64,000 nucleotides of DNA from positions 102,402 through 166,401 of the forward strand of contig NZ_AEUD01000010.1 in the NCBI RefSeq assembly GCF_000192435.1. The letters are read 5' to 3'. The notes below the pieces were generated by a model, which ran no database searches, was not told the DNA's origin, and saw only the letters and a program-made list of their open reading frames with translations. The DNA comes from Gordonia neofelifaecis NRRL B-59395. GTDB lineage: Bacteria > Actinomycetota > Actinomycetes > Mycobacteriales > Mycobacteriaceae. Of the stretch, positions 35,784-43,706 are shown one piece after another (the stretch's first letter is position 1; each line of letters begins with the position of its first letter). The translations under genes were made by a program, and so were the position numbers.

Positions 35784-37141
35784 CGGCGATTTCCGTCGAT
35801 CACCCGGCGGTACCAGTCGTAGGACGCCTTGGGCGTGCGCTCGGCTGTGTCGAAGTCGACGTGCACCAGACCGAAACGCTGCGTGAATCCGTCCGCCCAC
35901 TCGAAGTTGTCGAGCAGCGACCAGACCGTGTACTCCTCGACGTCTGCACCACCGTCGATCGCGCGGGCCACCGCGCGGATGTGACCGTCCAGGAACGAGA
36001 TCCGGTCGGTGTCGTCGACGAAGCCGGCCCTGGCGGGTTCGGGGAACGAGGCGCCGTTCTCACTGACGATCAGCGGCGGCAGTCCGGGGTAGCGCTCGGT
36101 GAAGTCGAGCAGCAGGCCGGTGAGGGCTTCGGGCACGATCGGCCACTCCTCACCGAAGCCGGTGACCGGTGCACCCGGGGTGGGCACGATGTCGAACGGG
36201 ATCGGATTGTCGGCGCCGGTGGGGGCGGTCACGGTGGTCGGGTTGTAGAAGTTGACCGCGTAGAAGTCCGGACGCGCGCCGATCAGTTCGAGGTCACCGT
36301 CGCGTACCGGCATCTCGTAGCCGAACGCTGCCAGGTCCGGATACGCGCCGGTCAGGATGGGGTCGGCGAAGATCCGGTTGTGGAGGATGTCGTACGCCTC
36401 GAGGGCGGCGCGGTCCGCGTCGTCGTCCCGCAGGGCTCGCACGTGCGTGTGATTGTTCGCGACGCCCACCGCCTCGGCGCCGGCCGAGCGGAGCACGGTC
36501 GAGGCGAGTCCGTGTGCCAGCAGCTGGTGGTGGGCGGTCGGGAGGGCGTCGAAGAGCAGGAACTCGCCGGGCGCGAGCGCGCCGACCGCGTAGCCCTGCA
36601 GCGTCGTCATCGCGGGCTCGTTGATCGTGTACCAGTTCTTGACGCGGTCTCCGAGGCGATCGACGACGAGCGCGGTGTAGTCGGCGAACCGCGCGGCGGT
36701 GTCACGAGAGCACCACCCGCCGGCCTCGTGGACCGGGACCGGCAGGTCCCAGTGGTAGAGCGTCGGGAACGGCGTCACGCCTGCTTCCAGAAGTCCGTCG
36801 ACCAGACGCGAGTAGTAGTCGAGCCCGGCGCTGTTCGCGCCGCCGGTGCCGTCCGGCTGCACTCGTGTCCACGAGATCGAGAAACGGTAGCGGTCCAGTC
36901 CGAGACCCGCGGCCAGTGCCACGTCCTCCGGCCAGCGGTGATAACTGTCGGGCCCGGGCTCGGCGGTCGAGCCGTCGATCACCTTGTCGGGCGTCTCGAC
37001 CCACTGATCCCATACCGATCGGCCACGACCGTCCGCCGCGCGCGCCCCTTCGATCTGGAATGCCGCGGTCGCGGCGGACCAGCGGATTCGCCGGGGGAGC
37101 TCGGGCACGTCCGGCTGGCAGGTGCGGTCGGGCGCGGTCAT
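35780..37141 (-). CDS. Family 1 glycoside hydrolase (beta-glucosidase)
   Basis: A 453-residue GH1 enzyme that hydrolyses beta-glucosides with retention. The acid/base Glu is in NWYTINEPAM (family consensus TxNEP) and the nucleophile Glu in LIVSENGASF (consensus I/VTENG). The N-terminal WSAATAAFQIEGA and YRFSISWTRVQPDG, and the C-terminal YTVWSLLDNFEWADGFTQRFGLVHVDF, are diagnostic. I chose the ATG at 37141 (MTAPDRTCQPD) behind AAGGAG; an ATG at 37159 would add six residues. No signal peptide is seen, so it is cytosolic. It is the first gene of a two-gene operon with an MFS carrier. Confidence 0.93.
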   Translation of the reverse strand: MTAPDRTCQPDVPELPRRIRWSAATAAFQIEGARAADGRGRSVWDQWVETPDKVIDGSTAEPGPDSYHRWPEDVALAAGLGLDRYRFSISWTRVQPDGTGGANSAGLDYYSRLVDGLLEAGVTPFPTLYHWDLPVPVHEAGGWCSRDTAARFADYTALVVDRLGDRVKNWYTINEPAMTTLQGYAVGALAPGEFLLFDALPTAHHQLLAHGLASTVLRSAGAEAVGVANNHTHVRALRDDDADRAALEAYDILHNRIFADPILTGAYPDLAAFGYEMPVRDGDLELIGARPDFYAVNFYNPTTVTAPTGADNPIPFDIVPTPGAPVTGFGEEWPIVPEALTGLLLDFTERYPGLPPLIVSENGASFPEPARAGFVDDTDRISFLDGHIRAVARAIDGGADVEEYTVWSLLDNFEWADGFTQRFGLVHVDFDTAERTPKASYDWYRRVIDGNRR

Positions 37142-37170
37142 TCCGATGGGCTCCTTCATGTCCTCAGGTC

Positions 37171-37186
37171 TTGATCGAACGATCAA
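37171..37186. promoter_or_regulatory. TTGATCG-AA-CGATCAA operator candidate before the GH1 operon
   Basis: A perfect 7-2-7 inverted repeat 30 bases upstream of the beta-glucosidase start, in the gap to a divergent gene. The size and position suit a LacI- or TetR-type repressor, but none is encoded next to it. Confidence 0.4.
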
Positions 37187-37310
37187 CTGTGACTGAGCAC
37201 ATCATCGCCGACGGTGGCGGGATGGGGAAGGCCTCGCGCAAATTTGTCCCGGCACGTCCGCGCCTCGCCGGACGGGGCGCGATCGCCGATCACGGAGTAG
37301 AACTGCAGAC

Positions 37311-38333
37311 ATGGGTACCGCGTCGGGACTCCCGATCATCGATATGGCACTGCTAGACGGCGCTGCGCACGACGTCGCAGAGTTTCGGGAGCGGCTGCGA
37401 TCGGCGACCCACGACTACGGCTTCTTCTACCTGGTCGGGCACGGTGTCAGCGACGACGCGATCGCCGCGATCTTCGGTGCCGCGAGAGCGTTCTTCGCGC
37501 TCGACGACGTGGCCAAGGCAGCGGTCGAGATGACCCGGAGTCCCCAGTTCCGCGGCTACACGAGGTTCGGTGGCGAATACACCCAGGGGCAGATCGACTG
37601 GCGCGAGTAGATCGATCTGGCAGCCGAGTACGAGCCGACGGCCGGCAGTGCCGACTACCTTCGCCTGGAGGGACCGAACCTCTGGCCCGCGGACTTGCCG
37701 GAGCTCAAGACTGCCGTCCTCGACTGGCAGCGGGACTGCTCGCGGATCGGCATGCGGCTGCTCCATGAGTGGGCGTCCGCCCTCGGCTCCCGCGCCGACC
37801 TGTTCGACGAGGCGTTCGCCGACCGTCCGTCGACGCTGATCAAGCTGGTCAAGTATCCGGGCAGGGACGATGACCGGCAGGGAGTCGGTGCGCACAAGGA
37901 TCCGGGGGTGCTGACCTTGCTGATGATCGAGCCGGGCAAGGCCGGACTCCAGGTGTTGCGCGACGGGGACTGGGTCGACGTGCCTGTCCTGCCCGGGGCG
38001 TTCGTCGTCAACATCGGCGAGCTCATGGAGTTCGCGACCGACGGCTATCTGAAGGCCACCATGCACCGCGTGGTCTCACCGCCACCGGGACAGACGCGTC
38101 TGTCCATCCCGTTCTTCTTCAACCCGGCGCTGGCATCTTCGATGCCGCATGTCGACCTGCCGGCCGAGTTCCGGGCGGCCGCACCCGGAGTCACCCGAGA
38201 TCCGGCGAACCCGATCTCGGGGACGTTCGGGGAGAACCTGCTCAAGGCGCGGCTGCGCGCACATCCCGATGTCGCGCGAATCCATCACCCCGACCTGGTC
38301 CGAGCGCGGCGGGGTGACGGTCACCAGGCGTGA
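37311..38333 (+). pseudogene. 2-oxoglutarate/Fe(II) oxygenase (IPNS-like) with an in-frame amber stop
   Basis: An uninterrupted 341-codon frame except for one TAG at 37608-37610. Before it: an IPNS-type N-terminus (LPIIDMALLDG, HDYGFFYLVGHGVS, FRGYTRFGGEYTQGQIDWRE). After it the same frame continues IDLAAEYEP and the complete catalytic core: VGAHKDPGVLTLL with the HxD iron ligands, MHRVVSPPPGQTRLSIPFFF with the distal His and the 2-oxoglutarate-binding RxS. Relatives as I recall them have Gln at the stop position (DWREQ), so a single CAG to TAG change explains it. The gene is either newly broken, misread, or produces a 99-residue fragment. An ATG at 37752 could restart translation of the C-terminal two thirds. 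It is divergent from the GH1 operon and overlaps the convergent pth end by 13 bases. Confidence 0.85.
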
Positions 38334-38887
38334 ACGGTGTTCTGCGCGGCTTCGAGACCCTGTTCGACCAGGAGTTCGGCGGCATCGACACCATTGGCGA
38401 CGAGCAGCTCCACTTCCGCCGCGGCCGAGCCGGGGAAGGGCTTGAGAACGAAGTCTGCCGGGTCCTGGCGACCCGGGGGGCGACCGATCCCGAGACGCAC
38501 GCGCAGATAGTCGCGCGTCCCGATGGTCTGGGAGATCGAACGCAGGCCGTTGTGCCCGCCTTCACCGCCCCCGAGCTTCAGGCGCACGGCGCCGAAGTCG
38601 ATGTCGAGCTCGTCGTGCAGGACGATGAGGTCTTGGGGTGCGACGGAATAGTACGACGCCAGCGGGCCGATCTGCCTGCCGGTGACGTTCATGTAGGTCC
38701 GTGACTTCGCGACCAGCACCGGCTCTCCGCCGATCCGCACGGTGGCGGTCAGCGCGCCGGAGCGCTTGTGCACGGAGAACTTCTCGCCGTGCGAGGAGAC
38801 CAGGCCGTCGGCGACCATCGCGCCGACGTTGTGCCTGGTCTTCTCGTAGGCGGGACCGGGATTACCCAGTCCGACAATGAGTTTCAC
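38321..38887 (-). CDS. pth: Peptidyl-tRNA hydrolase
   Basis: A 188-residue enzyme that frees tRNA from prematurely released peptidyl-tRNA. The catalytic His is in [12 protein letters not shown] (about residue 20); conserved Asn and Asp residues are in SRTYMNVTG and [24 protein letters not shown] and RVRLGIGRP complete the family pattern. The start at 38887 ([15 protein letters not shown]) is standard. It follows rplY on the same strand after 23 bases, as Rv1014c follows Rv1015c in M. tuberculosis. The last 13 bases overlap the end of the convergent oxygenase gene. Confidence 0.97.
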   Translation of the reverse strand: MKLIVGLGNPGPAYEKTRHNVGAMVADGLVSSHGEKFSVHKRSGALTATVRIGGEPVLVAKSRTYMNVTGRQIGPLASYYSVAPQDLIVLHDELDIDFGAVRLKLGGGEGGHNGLRSISQTIGTRDYLRVRLGIGRPPGRQDPADFVLKPFPGSAAAEVELLVANGVDAAELLVEQGLEAAQNTVHAW

Positions 38888-38910
38888 TCAGAGTCCTCTG
38901 CGATGCGGAT

Positions 38911-39519
38911 TTACTCCGCAGCTTCCTCGGCGGCCTCGTCGGCTGCGTCGTCGGTGCCCGCGGTCTCGGCGGCGTTCTTGGCGGCCTCGATGCTCACGAT
39001 CAGCGCTTCGCCGTCGGTGACCAGCTCGACGCCGGCGGGGAGCAACAGGTCGGCGGCGGTGATGTTGGTGCCTGCGGCCAGGTTGTGAACGTCGACGACG
39101 ATGTTCTCCGGGATGTGCAGGGCCTCGGCCTCGACCTCGACGACGCTCGCGTCCTGGATGGTGAGCGTGCCGCTGGCGGCGACGCCCTCGATCACGATGC
39201 CGACCTCGACGTTGACCTTCTCGCCACGCTTGACGATGAGGAGATCGACGTGCTCGATGTAGTTGCGGATCGGGTGGACGTCGACCTGCTTGGTCAGGGC
39301 GAGCTGCTTGTCGCCCGCGATGTCCAGCTCGACGACGGCGTTGACGCCGTTGGCGCGCAGGATGGCGGCGAGCTCGCGGTTCGGGAGCAGCAGGTGCTTG
39401 GGGTCGGTGCCGTGGCCGTAGAGGACGGCGGGAACCTGGCCGGCGGCGCGGGCGCGACGGGCCGAGCCCTTGCCCTTCTCTTCGCGGGCGGTGGTGGCGA
39501 GCTGCGGGGCGGTAGCCAT
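38911..39519 (-). CDS. rplY: 50S ribosomal protein L25 (general stress protein Ctc type)
   Basis: A 202-residue L25 of the long TL5/CTC type that binds 5S rRNA. The N-terminal RNA-binding domain (KGSARRARAAGQVPAVLYGHG, then HIEHVDLL-like YIEHVDLLIV) spans about 1-95. The C-terminal beta domain (VSVEVGI-like VNVEVGIVIEG, ADLLLPAGVEL) follows, and an acidic Ala/Glu tail ends the protein. The ATG at 39519 has AGGAGA upstream. It heads the rplY-pth pair. A 159-base gap separates it from a divergent gene; a hairpin-like GGTGCTTTCGCACC stretch is there (about 39629-39642). Confidence 0.95.
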   Translation of the reverse strand: MATAPQLATTAREEKGKGSARRARAAGQVPAVLYGHGTDPKHLLLPNRELAAILRANGVNAVVELDIAGDKQLALTKQVDVHPIRNYIEHVDLLIVKRGEKVNVEVGIVIEGVAASGTLTIQDASVVEVEAEALHIPENIVVDVHNLAAGTNITAADLLLPAGVELVTDGEALIVSIEAAKNAAETAGTDDAADEAAEEAAE

Positions 39520-39678
39520 GCGATTCTCCTCGATAGGGGTGTTTCGTGGTGGCGCCTCAGCGTCGCCGCACACGGTCGAGGAGGGACTGGATCAGTCCGA
39601 AGAGCTTCAAACCGCCGCGCCGATAACGGTGCTTTCGCACCCTCGCCGAGACAACAGGCCACAGAATACCATCGGGGC

Positions 39679-40146
39679 ATGACCTCACAGAAACCGACGG
39701 ATCTGGTCCACGCCTTCTTCGCCGATCTCGCGCAGGGACGGGTCGACGCCGCTCTCGAGCGCGTGGACGACGACATCGTGTACACGAACGTCTCGCTGCC
39801 GACCGTGCGGGGTAAGCGGCGCTTCGCCAAGGTGATGTACGGGCTCAACGGGGATCGCGTCGGATTCGACGCGCGGATCCTGGCGATCGCGGCGGACGAG
39901 GATGGCGTGGTGCTCACCGAGCGGATCGACGAACTGCGGATCGGCCCGCTCCGCATGCAGTTCTGGGTCTGCGGCCGCAATGAGGTGCGTGAAGGGCGGA
40001 TCGCCGTCTGGCGCGACTACTTCGACTTCTGGAACTGCACGCGCGCTTTCGTCCGCGGCGTCGCCGCGGTCATCGTCCCATCGCTGCACCGCCCGCTGGC
40101 CGACCCGGTGAGCGAGTACGCGATCGATGCGGTGGGGTCTCGCTGA
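39679..40146 (+). CDS. Limonene-1,2-epoxide hydrolase-like (SnoaL/NTF2-fold) protein
   Basis: A 155-residue protein with the cone-shaped NTF2-like fold pattern. Residues matching the limonene-1,2-epoxide hydrolase triad are present: Arg and Asp in VLTERIDEL (RxD) and the Asp of WRDYFDF. LEH enzymes add water to epoxides in one step. Members in mycobacteria act on steroid or lipid epoxides, so the natural substrate here is open. The ATG at 39679 follows ATCGGGGC. It is divergent from rplY and convergent with the ArsC-like gene 51 bases away. The C-terminal 25 residues (RAFVRGVAAVIVPSL) are hydrophobic. Confidence 0.83.
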   Translation: MTSQKPTDLVHAFFADLAQGRVDAALERVDDDIVYTNVSLPTVRGKRRFAKVMYGLNGDRVGFDARILAIAADEDGVVLTERIDELRIGPLRMQFWVCGRNEVREGRIAVWRDYFDFWNCTRAFVRGVAAVIVPSLHRPLADPVSEYAIDAVGSR

Positions 40147-40197
40147 CGCCACAGTGCTGCGCGTCGGGGCCGGTCGACCGACCCGGGGCGGCCTCGT

Positions 40198-40539
40198 CTA
40201 CAGGATCTCGTCGAGCCTGCCGATCGGCCGGGCCAGCCGGGTGCCCTTCTCGGTGACGACGAACGGACGCTCGACCAGCACCGGGTGCGCGACCATGGCG
40301 TCGAGGACTTCGTCGTCGGAGGCGTCGGCGAGATTCAGTTCCTTGTAGAGCTTCTCCCGCTTGCGGGCGGCCTGCGCGGGAGTCAGACCGGCCGCGGTGA
40401 ACATCTCGGAGAGCTGCTCACGCGTCCAGCCGGTGTCGAGGTACTTCACCACTCGCGGGTCCACACCGCCGTCGCGCAGCTTGGCGAGCGCATTGCGGGA
40501 GGTCGTGCAGCGGGGATTGTGATAGATCGTCGCGTCCAC
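40198..40539 (-). CDS. ArsC-family (glutaredoxin-type) arsenate reductase-like protein
   Basis: A 113-residue thioredoxin-fold protein. The active-site Cys is in YHNPRCTTSRNAL (residues 7-19) and the family Arg motif is HPVLVERPFVV near 85-95, both needed for arsenate reduction by ArsC. The LDTGWTREQLSEM segment is also conserved. There are no arsenic pump genes nearby, so it may be a general YffB/ArsC-like protein with another role. The stop is 51 bases from the convergent LEH-like gene; the TetR gene lies just upstream on the same strand, ending 10 bases before this start. Confidence 0.88.
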   Translation of the reverse strand: MDATIYHNPRCTTSRNALAKLRDGGVDPRVVKYLDTGWTREQLSEMFTAAGLTPAQAARKREKLYKELNLADASDDEVLDAMVAHPVLVERPFVVTEKGTRLARPIGRLDEIL

Positions 40540-40549
40540 GATCCCCAGG

Positions 40550-41143
40550 CTACTGCGGTCGCGGCGGCTGCGGCCGGAGTCCGTCGGCGATCAGCGCGAT
40601 CGACGCGCGCGCGTGGTCCGACGACTCGCTGACGAACGCGACGCCGGTGAGGGCGCGCAGGATGTCGACCGGGTCCACGTCCTGCCGAACGGTCTCGGTG
40701 CGACGCCCCTCGGCGATGAACTCGGCGAGCGCCGAGACGAGATTGTTGCGCGTCTCGGTCCGGAAGTCGGTGTCCGTCGCGAGCAGCGGCTTGATGGCGT
40801 CAGGCACCGCCTTGTTGGTGATGAGCATGTCGACGTACATCGACATCCACACCTGCAGCGCCGCGTGCGGCGACGATTCGCTCTCGAGGATCGCAGCCGT
40901 GGTGTCGCACAGGGTGATGATCCGGTGCCGATACACCGCCTCCACCAGGTGCGCGCGAGTGGGGAAACGGCGATAGAGGGTGCCGATGCCGACGGAGGCC
41001 TCGGCGGCGATCGTGGTGAGCGGCGCGTCCGGTCCCTCGCGCTCGATCACCGTCGTCGCCGCGGCGAGGATGCGGTTGTAATTCGCCTGCGCGTCCGACC
41101 GGAGATGTGCGCACGCGTCGGACGCGGTCGTCGTGGTGTCCAT
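40550..41143 (-). CDS. TetR-family regulator, divergent from an MFS pump
   Basis: A 197-residue repressor with a TetR HTH at about residues 22-66 (YNRILAAATTVIEREGPDAP, then LTTIAAEASVGIGTLYRRFPTRAHLVEAV). The C-terminal domain resembles the TetR_C group of multidrug regulators (ALTGVAFVSESSDHARASIALI). The ATG at 41143 has AGGAGACG upstream. It is divergent from a DHA2-type pump, with a 26-base perfect palindrome between them, so it very likely represses that pump and itself, released by a pump substrate. Confidence 0.92.
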   Translation of the reverse strand: MDTTTTASDACAHLRSDAQANYNRILAAATTVIEREGPDAPLTTIAAEASVGIGTLYRRFPTRAHLVEAVYRHRIITLCDTTAAILESESSPHAALQVWMSMYVDMLITNKAVPDAIKPLLATDTDFRTETRNNLVSALAEFIAEGRRTETVRQDVDPVDILRALTGVAFVSESSDHARASIALIADGLRPQPPRPQ

Positions 41144-41203
41144 CGCGACGTCTCCTCGGGCAGATCTGTTCGGTGCGATTACGACAATAGCCGCTCCGAC
41201 TTT

Positions 41204-41229
41204 GCTATCCGGAGGGTCCTCCGGATAGC
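41204..41229. promoter_or_regulatory. Perfect 26-base palindromic TetR operator
   Basis: GCTATCCGGAGG-GT-CCTCCGGATAGC, 12-base arms with a 2-base centre and no mismatch, midway between the TetR gene and the MFS pump gene (61 and 67 bases from the starts). Confidence 0.82.
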
Positions 41230-41296
41230 GTGGCGTTCTGTTGCAACGCGGATGGGTGTGCCCGTTCGCATTTCTGATTACGTGAGGTTGCTGTAG

Positions 41297-43570
41297 ATGC
41301 TTGAACACAAGACGGGGACCGCCGCCCCGGAGAAGGTCCCGGCCACCGGCGCGGTCGTCGCGGTGCTGGCGCTCGCCGGAATCGTCGTCTCGCTGATGCA
41401 GACGCTGGTGATCCCGATCATCCCGCATCTGCCCGAGTACCTGAATGCGCCGGCATCGGATACCGCATGGGTGATCACCGCGACGCTGCTCGCGGCCGCG
41501 GTCGCCACTCCGGTGATGGGCCGCCTCGGCGACATGTTCGGCAAGCGTCGCATGCTGCTGGTCAGCATCGGGGTGATGGTCGTCGGATCGGTGATCGGCG
41601 CGCTCAGTTCGACGGTCACCCTGATGATCGTGGGCCGTGCGCTGCAGGGGCTGGCGTCGGGTGTGATCCCGCTGGGAATCAGCGTGATGCGTGACGTACT
41701 GCCCAAGGAGAAGCTGGCCGGTGCGGTGGCGACGATGAGCGCCTCGCTCGGTGTCGGCGGCGCCTTCGGTCTGCCAGTCGCCGCGCTGATCGCCGAGTAC
41801 GCCGACTGGCACTGGCTCTTCTGGGTCTCGGGCATCATGGGCGTGATCGCCGCGATCGCCGTCGTCATCGTGGTTCCGGAGTCGCCGGAGAAGTCCGGCG
41901 GCAGCTTCGACTACCTCGGCGCGGTCACCCTTTCCGGCGGTCTCTTCGCGTTGCTGCTCGGCATCTCCAAGGGCGCCGACTGGGGCTGGTCCGCGGGCAG
42001 CACGCTCGGCTGCTTCGCCGTGGCGGTCGTGCTGTTCGCCGCCTGGGTGACCTGGGAGCTCCGCAGCTCCGAGCCGATCGTCGACGTCCGCGTCTCGGTC
42101 CGGCCGCAGGTGCTGTTCACGAACATCGCCTCGATCGTCTTCGGCTTCGCGATGTTCGCCGCGAGCATGGTGTTCCCGCAGGTGGTCCAGATGCCGGAGG
42201 CCACGGGCTACGGTCTGGGACAGTCGATGCTCGTCGCCGGTCTGGTGATGGCGCCGTTCGGCGTCATGCTCCTCTTGGCCGCGCCGCTGTCGTCGTGGCT
42301 GACCAACAACTTCGGCCCCAAGATCACCCTGATGGTCGGTGCCGTGGTGGTCGCCGCGGGCTACCTGCTCGGCGTGTTCGCGCTGCACTCGATCTGGCAG
42401 CTGGTCATCGTCGGGGTGATCATCGGCTTCGGCACGGGTCTGGCCTACGGCGCGATGCCCGCACTGATCATGGGCGCGGTGCCGCCGTCTCAGACCGGTG
42501 CCGCCAACAGCTTCAACACGCTGATGCGATCGCTCGGAACCTCCTTCGCCAGTGCCCTGGCCGGGGTGATCGTCGCGCAGATGACCATGACGCTCGGCGG
42601 GCGTGAGCTGCCCACCGAGGGCGCCTTCCAGCTGATCATGGGATTGGCGGCCGGTGCCGCAGTGGCTGCGCTGGTGTTGGCCTTCTTCATCCCGGGCCGC
42701 GCCGACGCCGTGGCCGCGGCGCAGATGGCGGCCGAGGAAGTGGTGCCGACCGACGCACCCGCCGCCGCTGCGGCCGTCGACCGGGCGCAGGCGGCCCCCG
42801 TCGCAGAGCCGGCTGTCGTCGGAACCGTCACCTCGCCGTCCGGCGAGCCGATCGCCCACGCGTCGATCACCGTGACCGATGCGCACGGCAGGCAGACCGG
42901 CCGCGCATCGGTCGCCGACGACGGGTCGTACGCGCTCGCGGGTCTCGAACCGGGGATGTACACCGTGATCGCGACCGCGGCCGATCGCGCGCCGCGGGCG
43001 GTCTCGGTCGCGGTTGTCGACGGAGCGGTACTGCGTCGCGACTTCAGCCTCGAGGGCGGCGCGGTGCTTCGCGGCGTCGTCGGCGACGGCGTGCGAAATC
43101 TTCCCGCCAGCGTGGTCGTCACCGATCAGCAGGGCGAAGTGGTGGCCCAGACGAAGGCCGGGGCGGACGGTGTGTTCGTGCTGACCGGGCTGTCCGACGG
43201 CGAGACCGTCGCGGTCACGGCGACGGCTCCGGGCTATCAGCCGAGTAGTCGACTGGTGACCGTCGACGGCCGGATGACCGGTCCGGTCGAGTTCGGGCTG
43301 ACGGCGCACGGCAATGTGCAGGGCTACGTCCGTGCGATCGGTGGCGGACTTCTGGCCGGTGCGACGGTCTCGGCGATCGGGCCGGACCAGACGATCGTCG
43401 CAGCCGTGCGCACCGATTCGGACGGCTGGTACCGGATCGAGGGCCTCGACGACGCCCGCTACACACTGGTCGCCAGCATGTACGAGCCGCAGGCCCGGCA
43501 GGTCAGCGTTGCGGCGGGGGAGCAGAACAACGTCGACATCGAACTCGGGACGGCTGCCGAGACGCTCTAG
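41297..43570 (+). CDS. DHA2-type 14-helix MFS pump fused to carboxypeptidase-regulatory-like repeats
   Basis: A 757-residue protein. Residues 15-475 are a 14-helix EmrB/QacA-type drug:H+ antiporter: motif A GRLGDMFGKRRM near 75, motif C-like SLGVGGAFGLPVAALI, and fourteen hydrophobic segments. Then a Glu/Ala-rich linker (about 480-510) and three beta-sandwich units of the CarboxypepD_reg type: VVGTVTSPSGEPIAHASITV...GSYALAGLEPGMYTVIATA, LRGVVGDGVRNLPASVVVTD...GVFVLTGLSDGETVAVTA and VQGYVRAIGGGLLAGATVSA...GWYRIEGLDDARYTLVAS. With 14 helices the tail should face the cytosol, which is odd because such domains are mostly extracytoplasmic. It is likely controlled by the divergent TetR. Confidence 0.92.
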   Translation: MLEHKTGTAAPEKVPATGAVVAVLALAGIVVSLMQTLVIPIIPHLPEYLNAPASDTAWVITATLLAAAVATPVMGRLGDMFGKRRMLLVSIGVMVVGSVIGALSSTVTLMIVGRALQGLASGVIPLGISVMRDVLPKEKLAGAVATMSASLGVGGAFGLPVAALIAEYADWHWLFWVSGIMGVIAAIAVVIVVPESPEKSGGSFDYLGAVTLSGGLFALLLGISKGADWGWSAGSTLGCFAVAVVLFAAWVTWELRSSEPIVDVRVSVRPQVLFTNIASIVFGFAMFAASMVFPQVVQMPEATGYGLGQSMLVAGLVMAPFGVMLLLAAPLSSWLTNNFGPKITLMVGAVVVAAGYLLGVFALHSIWQLVIVGVIIGFGTGLAYGAMPALIMGAVPPSQTGAANSFNTLMRSLGTSFASALAGVIVAQMTMTLGGRELPTEGAFQLIMGLAAGAAVAALVLAFFIPGRADAVAAAQMAAEEVVPTDAPAAAAAVDRAQAAPVAEPAVVGTVTSPSGEPIAHASITVTDAHGRQTGRASVADDGSYALAGLEPGMYTVIATAADRAPRAVSVAVVDGAVLRRDFSLEGGAVLRGVVGDGVRNLPASVVVTDQQGEVVAQTKAGADGVFVLTGLSDGETVAVTATAPGYQPSSRLVTVDGRMTGPVEFGLTAHGNVQGYVRAIGGGLLAGATVSAIGPDQTIVAAVRTDSDGWYRIEGLDDARYTLVASMYEPQARQVSVAAGEQNNVDIELGTAAETL

Positions 43571-43588
43571 CTCGACGCGCCGACGTCA

Positions 43589-43631
43589 GCAGTGTTCGGT
43601 GTGACCACCAGGTGGTCATACCGAACACTGC
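43589..43631. terminator. Near-perfect hairpin with GTGACCACC core
   Basis: Arms of 21 bases (43589-43609, 43611-43631) with one mismatch and a single-base loop; the centre reads GTGACCACC-A-GGTGGTCAT. It closely resembles the hairpin at 4429-4479 and ends the MFS message. Confidence 0.7.
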
Positions 43632-43652
43632 CGATTCGACGCGTGGCGACGA

Positions 43653-43690
43653 GAGACGCCGTGCCCCGGAAGACCGGGGCACGGCGTCTC
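43653..43690 (-). terminator. Terminator hairpin of prs
   Basis: Perfect 17-base arms (43653-43669 and 43674-43690; core GCCCCGG-AAGA-CCGGGGC) with a 4-base loop, 17 bases beyond the prs stop. Confidence 0.75.
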
Positions 43691-43706
43691 GTGGTTCGGC
43701 CGGGCG

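Noticed and set aside
41144-43309. The TetR frame stays open for over 700 codons upstream, antisense to the MFS pump
   Set aside because: TetR proteins start about 10-25 residues before the HTH; the ATG at 41143 has a ribosome site, and the extension is low-complexity Arg/His/Asp sequence.
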